From Pseudomonadota bacterium (GTDB lineage Bacteria > Pseudomonadota > Alphaproteobacteria > Rickettsiales > Midichloriaceae): 22,731 bases of DNA. The notes below the pieces were generated by a model, which was not told the DNA's origin, ran no database searches, and saw only the letters and a list, made by a program, of their open reading frames with translations. The stretch lies in NCBI GenBank assembly GCA_027621485.1, contig JAQCBG010000002.1, positions 1 through 22,731 of the forward strand, given 5' to 3'. The position numbers and the translations under genes were made by a program. Shown here piece after piece: positions 1-6,038 of the stretch. The first letter of the stretch is position 1, and every line of letters starts with the position of its first letter.

Positions 1-37
1 CTGGATATGTATTACTGAGCAGATTATATAATGCCAT
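1..37 (-). CDS. Possible start of an unknown gene, cut by the left window edge
   Basis: On the minus strand an ATG at position 37 opens a frame that stays free of stops for 12 codons to the window edge (begins MALYNLLSNTYP). It lies about 40 bp after the feoB stop on the same strand, so it could be the next gene of the feo operon. There is no clear Shine-Dalgarno sequence, and twelve codons are too few to recognise a family. It could be a chance reading frame. Confidence 0.2.
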   Translation of the reverse strand, partial: MALYNLLSNTYP

Positions 38-77
38 TTTAAGTTGTGCAATTATGATAAAGATTCACTTATTCGTA

Positions 78-2407
78 TCACTCTTGCTGATTTGTAATGA
101 CAAATGTTTTATAAGTAACAAGGTATTTATAGAGTGATATTAAAGATGCCGCAAAAATCAAAAGAGATAAATAAAATGCAGTATAAGAAATCACACCAAA
201 AGCAATAAATGTACTAATTTGATAATATAATGTTGCAATTACATATGCAAGAAGTGTGCAGTAAGAGCTGCTGAGTATTGCAATATTTAATCCAAATTCT
301 TGCCTCATAACAGCAAAAACTGATATGCACGGAAAATATAACAAAATAAAAAGCATATACGCAAATACAGCATATTGATTTTGGAAAATGCACATCGATT
401 TGATATTTTGAATGTCGGAAGTCGTCTCATAACGCATGCGCAAAATCTTATCATTATTTATTTGAACATCGCTAAACCAATCTTTTAAATTCGATATAAA
501 ATTATCCCATATGGAATGCATGTTTATATTTTTATCGCTTGCGATATCATGACCTCCGCAAAACACATGTAGTACTCCAATGACAGTCTCTTTTGCTAAT
601 AATCCAGATGTTATGCTTGCTGCTATTGGCCAATTCTCTTGTTTTATACCAAATGATGAAAATGCAGGCATCAAGACTTTACTCATAACAATTAAGATTG
701 AATCACTTTTATTTTCCTCTATAAGATCTCCATTTACATCAATTGTATTGAGCGCATACAAAGTAATAGAAATTACCATAATTGCCTTGCCCGCTCCAAA
801 AATGAAATTTTTGATGCTATAAATCACTCTCGCAAACACTTTTTGAAGATTTGGCATTTCATAGTTGGGTAATTCTATAATAACATCTGAAATTTCCTCT
901 TGCGCATTATTTCTCATGGCTTTATTTGCAATGACGGATGTAACAAAGCCAAAAAGTATTCCAATAAGATAAAGCGGTATGACTATTATTTTATCTTTAA
1001 ATAAAGAAGCTGACAAAACAACAAAAGTTGTTAAGCGCGCACTGCACGATGAAAAAGGAATGCTTAATGCAACCACTACTCTATCTTTCCAGTTTTCAAG
1101 ATTGCGAGCCGCCATAATAGCTGGAACATTGCATCCAAAGCTCATAAGTAATTGCGGAATTGCTTTACCTGGTAAGCCAACTTTTCTTGTAAATTTTTCT
1201 GCAATAAAAGAAATGCGAGATATATACCCAGATTCCTCAAGTATAGAGAGATAAAAATATAAAGACCCTATTATAGGCACGAACATAAGTACAGTTTTGA
1301 TTCCAATGCATGCTGCAGAAATGAATATTTTAATAATAGGTATAGTGATTAAAGATGGAAGTTCTACAAAGAGAGTATCTCCAAATATTTCAAATAATTC
1401 CTGAAGTTTTCCACCTACATTAATACTAAAAAAGAGCATCATACAAAGCATCAAAATAAAAATAGGCAGAGCTAAAAATTTATTTAATACAATGCCATCT
1501 ATTTTATCACTGATGGATTCTGCGTCCTTTATTTCATCAGAATTAATGCCCATTTTGATTAGTAAATTTTCTTGTAGTGCGCATCTGGCTTTCACAAGCT
1601 CGGTATCTGGATTAAAATCTTCATTTAGACAAAAGGTGTTAGAATGAATATCGCAAGATGCATTATTATTTGATCTTAATGCATTCTTCTCATTAATCAT
1701 ATCAAGTACTAGATTCGATACCTCTGCTTTATCTTGTTTTAAAGTGCTGGTGATTTTACGAATTGCAAGGAATTCAGGATATATATTAAGACTATTTATT
1801 AAATTTCTATAATATTCATGTTGAATTATTTTATCGCTTAATCTGCGAAGAAAATATTGTAAATTAGAGCTGTATTTATCAAAAATAAAATGCCTTGTGA
1901 TTTTTCCGTTCAGTATACTGAGCATAGAGTTCTTAAGATCTGCGATACTAGTTTTATCTTTCGCAGATATTAAAACGCACATGCAGCCTAGTTCATCTAA
2001 AAAGGCGTTATAATTTATTTTTTCTTTTATTTTATCTTTTTTATTTAGCACTATAATTATAGGTACACCTATTTCTAAAAGCTGTATTGTAAGATATAGA
2101 CTCTGATTAATATTACTTGCATCAAGTACATTTAATATAGCATCATAGCCATTGCTAAATATAAAATTAATTGAGTTTGCTCATCTTTTGCTCTTGATGC
2201 CTCAAGCGAATATATTCCAGGGAGATCAACAAGACAAATCTCTTTGTTGTTTGCGATATTGATGTTTGAAAATTCTTTTTGAACTGTAACGCCTGAGTAA
2301 TTTCCTGTAGCTTGTCTCTTGGATGTAATTAGATTAAATAACGTTGATTTTCCAGTATTAGGATTTCCAATAATACAAAAGCAAGTTTTTTTTATACTTT
2401 TTTGCAT
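78..2407 (-). pseudogene. feoB: Ferrous iron transporter FeoB, apparently frameshifted in the G domain
   Basis: FeoB is the inner-membrane Fe(II) permease with an N-terminal GTPase domain. The first frame, from ATG 2407, encodes G1 (GNPNTGKST), the G2 threonine region (SGVTVQ) and G3 (DLPG), then runs into TAA at 2132-2134. The matching continuation (SNGYDAILNVLDAS, then G4 NKKD and G5 SAKD) is in another frame, and everything from there to 78 is open: a helical linker and a polytopic membrane domain with the family motifs GCNVPAIMAAR and FSSCSARL. Joining the frames around 2150-2170 gives roughly 776 residues, the normal FeoB size, so only one base seems to be missing, close to a short T run on the coding strand. 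A TTG at 2416 is an alternative start. Nothing else looks decayed, so this is either a recent inactivation or a sequencing error. The separated downstream part could at best start internally at 2051, without G1-G3. Confidence 0.85.
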
Positions 2408-2417
2408 TAAAAACAAT

Positions 2418-2439
2418 TTTCTAAACTTTTTCTAAACTT
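2418..2439. repeat. Perfect 11-bp tandem duplication at the feoA/feoB junction
   Basis: Two adjacent identical copies of TTTCTAAACTT occupy 2418-2428 and 2429-2439. The second copy contains the feoA stop codon (TAG on the minus strand, 2432-2434), so the duplication repeats the stop codon in the feoA-feoB spacer. It lies just upstream of the feoB ATG and may have lengthened the spacer. Slippage is the likely origin. Confidence 0.7.
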
Positions 2440-2656
2440 TATTTCTTATGGAGTCTAGTGAGGAAATTTCTATGAAACGAGCAATAGAGGATGCTATACC
2501 AAACTTAGATCTTCCGACGCGTACTACAATACCAACTCCGGGAATAGAATTAATGACATTAATAATGACGCCTTCTTTGATTCCAAGATGCATTAAGCGC
2601 CTCACAATAACCTGGTTTACATTCTTGCGTAGCTTATCCAGAGAACTTACCACCAT
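2432..2656 (-). CDS. feoA: FeoA, small SH3-like partner of FeoB
   Basis: FeoA is a small cytosolic SH3-like protein that supports FeoB-dependent Fe(II) uptake. From ATG 2656 the product has 74 residues, the usual FeoA length, and begins MVVSSLDKLRKN as family members do. It then shows RRLMHLGIKEG, the conserved 'RLxxLGxxxG' turn, and a strand pattern ending in a hydrophobic beta segment (VGIVVRVGRSKFGIASS). A TTG at 2689 in the same frame would add 11 residues, which the family does not need; no strong ribosome binding site decides between the two. feoB follows 24 bp downstream, so the pair is an operon. The upstream region carries a plausible promoter with an overlapping palindrome (see 2725-2757). 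Unlike feoB, this gene is intact. Confidence 0.85.
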   Translation of the reverse strand: MVVSSLDKLRKNVNQVIVRRLMHLGIKEGVIINVINSIPGVGIVVRVGRSKFGIASSIARFIEISSLDSIRNKV

Positions 2657-2724
2657 CTTAGATTTGGTATGTAAAAAAGACTTATTCAATGCTTTTGCTT
2701 CTTATTGTTATTCATTTTACTAAA

Positions 2725-2739
2725 TGCAATCTTATTGCA
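2725..2739. promoter_or_regulatory. 15-bp palindrome, candidate Fur/Mur-type operator of feoAB
   Basis: TGCAATCTTATTGCA is a perfect six-base inverted repeat (TGCAAT / ATTGCA) with a 3-base centre. It resembles the TGCAAAT-N-ATTTGCA type of box that I recall for alphaproteobacterial Fur/Mur regulators. It sits upstream of the iron-uptake gene feoA and covers the predicted -10 hexamer, where a repressor would block transcription. The regulator itself is not in this window; iron control is inference. Confidence 0.45.
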
Positions 2740-2757
2740 AATGAGAAAAATTCGCAA
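2729..2757 (-). promoter_or_regulatory. Candidate sigma-70 type promoter of feoAB
   Basis: On the minus strand TTGCGA (2752-2757) is followed after exactly 17 bases by TAAGAT (2729-2734). Each hexamer matches the consensus at 4 of 6 positions. Transcription would start near 2722, about 65 bases before the feoA ATG. Support is the spacing and the position in front of feoA; matches of this quality also arise by chance in AT-rich DNA. Confidence 0.35.
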
Positions 2758-2827
2758 GTATGATTATCAGTGCATTAAAAATACTCATTTAACTATTGCG
2801 CAGTATGTTGAAACTTATGGTAGAATA

Positions 2828-2848
2828 CTAAGTAATTATATTACTTAG
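2828..2848. repeat. 21-bp palindrome in the feoA-lpxI divergent region
   Basis: CTAAGTAA and TTACTTAG form a perfect 8-bp inverted repeat around a 5-base centre (TTATA). It lies about 120 bp before the lpxI start in the region between two divergent genes. The symmetry and short centre fit a protein binding site better than a terminator, since no T-tract follows and no gene ends nearby. The cognate regulator is unknown. Confidence 0.4.
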
Positions 2849-2967
2849 ATATAAATAAGAAAATAAGATAGTATTAATAATAATTTTATTAATGAATTTC
2901 TAAGAATACTCTTAAGGCATTCAAGTAATACAACTACCATTGAATATCAACTCTATAACAAGTAAAT

Positions 2968-3819
2968 ATGCATGCTAATGCAAATAACAATTTAAGTATT
3001 GCTATAATCGCAGGAAAAGGCCAGTCTCATAATTTATTATATGCAGCTGCAATTGCTCATAATCTGAAAGTTGAGATTTTTGAATTACACTTTGATTGTA
3101 ATTCAGTTGGAATGTGTGAAATTAATAAATTAATTTGTATATTGCGACAAAATAACATTAACAAATTTATTTTAACTGGTACTTTTCCAAAGTTCCACAA
3201 TATCAAATGCGCACGAAATAAAAATGAATTGGAATTACTTTGCTGCGTGCATAAAAAATTCATCAATTTTGATATGTTTTCAGAGGGACTGCGTGCTTTT
3301 TTAGAAAAAGAGGGTTTAGATTTTCTTTCTCAGCGTGAATTTATTTCCATCATAAAATCAAATGCTGGGTGTCTTACTATTAAAAGGCCTACTCAGAAAG
3401 ATATGCTGGAAATTAAAAAAGGTACGCTTATACTAGATTCCTTAACTCACTTTGAGCATGGTCAGGAACTTATCATAAACAATGGATTGATTCTTGGAAT
3501 AGAATATATAGGCTCCACAATAAAACTTATTAAAAGATGTTATAAAACTGTAGCAAGATTAGAAGGTGAGAAAAATTGCATACTCATTAATAACAGCGCA
3601 AATCACGAGGAAATATCATACATTGATACAGCAATCATAGAAGTTTTGCATAAACACGATATCAAAGGCATTGCGCTCGATCTAAAAAGTAGCTGTATTA
3701 TCAACAGAAAAGCAGTTCTAGATGCTGCAAATGCATTAGAGATATTTATTTATATAAAAGAGCAAAAGAATATAAATCCTTATATGCACTATGTTGATGA
3801 TGATTTAAGAATATTATAA
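2968..3819 (+). CDS. lpxI: LpxI, UDP-2,3-diacylglucosamine hydrolase
   Basis: LpxI removes UMP from UDP-2,3-diacylglucosamine to give lipid X in lipid A synthesis; it replaces LpxH in many alphaproteobacteria. The 283-residue product has the family layout: an N-terminal nucleotide-binding-like segment (LSIAIIAGKGQ, about residues 9-19), a middle part with FILTGTFPK and FSEGLRAFLEKEGLDFLS, and a C-terminal catalytic domain with LILDSLTHFEHGQ, VVQDG-like ELIINNGLILGIE, ISYIDTAIIEVLHKHDIKGIALD and the closing ALEIFIYI. Family members are about 270-285 residues long. The gene is alone, divergent from feoA. Sequence conservation is modest (the usual GG after the hydrophobic strand is TGTF), but the overall pattern is specific. 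Presence implies that the organism still makes lipid A. Confidence 0.85.
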   Translation: MHANANNNLSIAIIAGKGQSHNLLYAAAIAHNLKVEIFELHFDCNSVGMCEINKLICILRQNNINKFILTGTFPKFHNIKCARNKNELELLCCVHKKFINFDMFSEGLRAFLEKEGLDFLSQREFISIIKSNAGCLTIKRPTQKDMLEIKKGTLILDSLTHFEHGQELIINNGLILGIEYIGSTIKLIKRCYKTVARLEGEKNCILINNSANHEEISYIDTAIIEVLHKHDIKGIALDLKSSCIINRKAVLDAANALEIFIYIKEQKNINPYMHYVDDDLRIL

Positions 3820-3823
3820 TAAT

Positions 3824-4085
3824 TCATCTTGCTACAAAGTTATCGGTAAAGATTTCTTTATCTTGCACGAGAAGATTAGGCTGTAACTGCTTTTTTACTG
3901 ATTTACTCTTATGTAATCTTTTTGTTTGAGGGGCTTTAAGTCTTTTTCTTTAATTATTCCCTTAGGTTTTGGTTTTATTATTAACATTCTGCATCTTCCT
4001 GAGGAGTGATTTCATTGATATAGCAAGAGAGTACATTTACTGTATTTATTTCAATTCCATCTATGTTGTATGAACTAACTCAAAA
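3824..4085 (-). pseudogene. Possible decayed gene remnant, minus strand
   Basis: The stretch between lpxI and the first phage-like gene has no intact gene but reads like broken coding sequence on the minus strand. One frame gives about 33 residues including DGIEINTVNVLSCYIN and EITPQEDAEC before a stop near 3986. Another gives a Lys/Pro-rich segment (KPKPKGIIKEKDLKP). A third ends in QPNLLVQDKEIFTDNFVAR and a stop at 3824-3826. Linking them needs at least two frame changes, and no start codon is seen upstream. The fragments have protein-like composition, but I do not recognise a family. Chance reading in ordinary intergenic DNA cannot be excluded. Confidence 0.22.
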
Positions 4086-4593
4086 AGGTGCTTATAAGCA
4101 ACCATTAATTGATCTGAATGAAATTAAAGTATTTTTAAAAATAGATCATGCGGAAGAAGATTTAATGCTAAAAAATCTAATACAAAGCGCCATTAGTAGC
4201 TTTGAGTCTAATTCTGGCATTGCAATCTTTCCGCAAATTTGGCAGGCAGTTTTTAAATGCGATATCGATTATCACATTGAAATAAAGTTGCCAATTAAGC
4301 CGCTAATAAAAATTCATAACATTGAAGGTTCGCATTTTGGGAAGTTTCAAGAAGATCCAATGAAGATCTCACTATATAAAATCAATCAGGACATTATACA
4401 TATATATAATACAAATAATGCCGAATTTATTAAGATTGAGTATATGGCTGGTAAATTTCAAAAAATGGATGAGGTCGATGCAAGCATTAAAGAAATAATT
4501 TTCGAGCATGTAGCGTATTTGTACGAAACAAGAGGTATGAGCAAGCAATTCTCTACTTCTAAATATAATGACTTTAGAAAAATAAGATTTTAA
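4063..4593 (+). CDS. Phage/GTA head-tail adaptor (gp6-like connector)
   Basis: The 176-residue product matches the gp6-like head-tail connector family of HK97-type phages and RcGTA, which forms the ring joining the portal to the neck. The diagnostic part is N-terminal: LIDLNEIKVFLKIDHAEEDLMLKNLIQSA (about residues 17-45) and then FESNSGIAIFPQIWQAVF, corresponding to the family pattern 'hLrvd...ED..i..li.aA......tg..l..Q.w'. A Pro-rich beta region (KLPIKPLIKIHNI) and a C-terminal helix with HVAYLYETRG follow. RcGTA gp6 is slightly longer. It is the first gene of a four-gene block, 8 bp before the next. No capsid, protease or portal gene precedes it, which is unusual for a complete cluster. ATG 4063 is the only reasonable start; a Shine-Dalgarno sequence is not evident. 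Confidence 0.75.
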   Translation: MLYELTQKGAYKQPLIDLNEIKVFLKIDHAEEDLMLKNLIQSAISSFESNSGIAIFPQIWQAVFKCDIDYHIEIKLPIKPLIKIHNIEGSHFGKFQEDPMKISLYKINQDIIHIYNTNNAEFIKIEYMAGKFQKMDEVDASIKEIIFEHVAYLYETRGMSKQFSTSKYNDFRKIRF

Positions 4594-4601
4594 AAAACAA
4601 A

Positions 4602-4910
4602 ATGCATTTTTCTGAATTAAATACAAAAATAATCTTTGAAAAGCCAACTCACATTTCATTGAGAAGCACTAAATGGGTGGAATCGTTAAAATTATGGGCA
4701 AAAATTGATGAAGAGAATTATGGCGCGGCACAATTCAATAATCATGTAATGCATAATCTTAGCATGAAAGTGACTGTACGAAATAATTCATCACTGAAGC
4801 TTGGAATGAGAGCAAAGTACAAAGAAAAATATTTTCTTATTGAGAAGATATCTCAAAAAAATAGAAAATTTATAATACTATATATGAAACAAACAAAGAG
4901 ATATGATTGA
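4602..4910 (+). CDS. Phage/GTA head-tail joining protein (stopper, gp7-like)
   Basis: This 102-residue protein fits the small head-tail adaptor/stopper family (SPP1 gp16 / RcGTA gp7 type), which closes the neck below the adaptor ring. The family's shape is visible: an opening beta strand (TKIIFEKPTH), a WVESLKLWAKID segment matching 'w...w.vWAki', a central strand pair (NLSMKVTVRNNSSLKLGMRAKY) matching 'h.v.iR....i..gmri.y.g..y.I', and a closing KYFLIEKIS...KFIILYMKQ. Its reading frame overlaps the next gene by 8 bases (ATG inside ATATGATTGA), as in tightly packed phage modules. Confidence 0.7.
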   Translation: MHFSELNTKIIFEKPTHISLRSTKWVESLKLWAKIDEENYGAAQFNNHVMHNLSMKVTVRNNSSLKLGMRAKYKEKYFLIEKISQKNRKFIILYMKQTKRYD

Positions 4911-5346
4911 TTTTACGCAATTGCAAGAATTAATGCTGCTTGCCGCAGCTAAAAGTAGTGAAAATATCACTATATACGATGAAATGTGCAACTTGAATCC
5001 TCAATACCCATTGATGAGTATGCATTCTTGGATTCAAAGGCATTTTCCACTAGAGGGATTTACAAATGCATATAAATGCACTTTTGAAATGCAAATAATT
5101 TCAGCGTCTTTTGATGCTTCAGAATGCAATAAAATTAGCATGAATGCAGAGAATGCAATATTAGAATTTGATAAAATCTATGTAGCTGGAGTTTATATAA
5201 TAGATCTTGATATTAAAGATACAAGCATAAGACTTATGTCGAAGCAAAATTTATGGGAGGCAATACTTTCTATAGAATTTATAGCTGGAGCTGAGGATAA
5301 GATGTTGGAAACAAGCATTACATTGCCGCAAATTACTGCAGATTAA
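4903..5346 (+). CDS. Phage/GTA tail terminator (DUF3168-like, gp8-like)
   Basis: The 147-residue product is diverged but has the layout of DUF3168/tail-terminator proteins, which cap the tail tube and bind the neck: an N-terminal helix (FTQLQELMLLAAA), a short loop ending in YPLMSMHSWIQRHFPLEG in place of the usual 'fPyv.lg....', a strand with KCTFEMQIISA like the '...l.v.vws' strand, a helix (NAENAILEF), and paired strands (IIDLDIKDTSIRLM and EAILSIEFIAG). The call relies as much on gene order as on sequence: between a stopper and a tail-tube gene this position is gp8 in RcGTA. It overlaps the stopper gene by 8 bp. Sequence alone would leave it hypothetical. Confidence 0.6.
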   Translation: MIDFTQLQELMLLAAAKSSENITIYDEMCNLNPQYPLMSMHSWIQRHFPLEGFTNAYKCTFEMQIISASFDASECNKISMNAENAILEFDKIYVAGVYIIDLDIKDTSIRLMSKQNLWEAILSIEFIAGAEDKMLETSITLPQITAD

Positions 5347-5449
5347 AATCACTCTCAGCACTTTGAATATCAATAATTTTGCTCAATATTCATTTGCCGA
5401 ATTTGCATTATTAACAAATTTTGTGAAAATAAAAGCCTAACTAGTCATT

Positions 5450-5866
5450 ATGAAAACAGGAAAAGTCAATATAAAATTCTTCAGTAAAGCAAGTGAAAAA
5501 TACTGCAGTATTATAGGCATGAATATGATAGATCTTGAGATCTCGAATCATTTCTTAAAATCTTCTTTAATGCGCACAAACATTGCTACATGCAATCTGC
5601 ATGCAAATTCCACAAAAAGATTCTGCACAATTCAAGCAAGCGGAATATACGTATCTTCCATTGAGCAAATGGAGTTGCAAGAAATGGCATTACTAGGATC
5701 TAACTTTCATGGTCTAATATCTTTAGATATGATGCAAATTTCCGGAGATATAGTTATAAAAAATTTTACTATACAAAGAGATCAAGAAAACAAAGCGCTA
5801 AGATTTAAAATTGAACTGCAGTCCACAAATTACAATGTAGGGCAAAATTTAAGCATTAAGCCGTGA
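5450..5866 (+). CDS. Phage/GTA major tail tube protein (TP901-1 type, gp9-like)
   Basis: The 138-residue product matches the TP901-1/RcGTA gp9 major tail protein family in length and pattern; such proteins polymerise into the tail tube. Visible are the start GKVNIKFF, the GMNMIDLEISNHFLKSSLM stretch corresponding to 'GlrstslsfN...vdvT', the Cys/Ala-rich ATCNLHANSTKRFCTIQASGIYVSS segment corresponding to 'r....svsgsGvF', then GDIVIKNFTIQRDQENK and a closing FKIELQSTNYNV, which matches '...v.l.SaG'. It lies 103 bp after the tail terminator gene. No tape measure or chaperone gene follows; flhA does. The family call is good, but conservation is low. Confidence 0.65.
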   Translation: MKTGKVNIKFFSKASEKYCSIIGMNMIDLEISNHFLKSSLMRTNIATCNLHANSTKRFCTIQASGIYVSSIEQMELQEMALLGSNFHGLISLDMMQISGDIVIKNFTIQRDQENKALRFKIELQSTNYNVGQNLSIKP

Positions 5867-5873
5867 AAAATAT

Positions 5874-5902
5874 TATTATTTGCAAACAATTTGTAAATAA
5901 TA
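5874..5902. terminator. AT-rich hairpin just after the GTA-like block
   Basis: Right after the tail tube stop codon, about 13 base pairs (one G-T wobble) can form between 5874-5886 and 5890-5902 around a CAA loop. There is no uninterrupted T-tract after it, and the stem has almost no GC, so it is only a possible terminator of the phage-like operon before flhA. Confidence 0.25.
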
Positions 5903-6038
5903 TTTATATGATGTTTTTATTGCGTTATACTCTCTTTTGAGTAATTTTAAATGAGAGTGTTTTATCAGAAAATCTCGAAGCACCTCTTTTAACTTTCTTT
6001 AAAAGCATTCTAAATTAATTGCTTCACTGTTTATAATA

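Noticed and set aside
5929..5958. Inverted repeat ACTCTC...GAGAGT before flhA
   Set aside because: Only 6 bp with an 18-base spacer in AT-rich DNA; expected by chance and no promoter geometry supports it.
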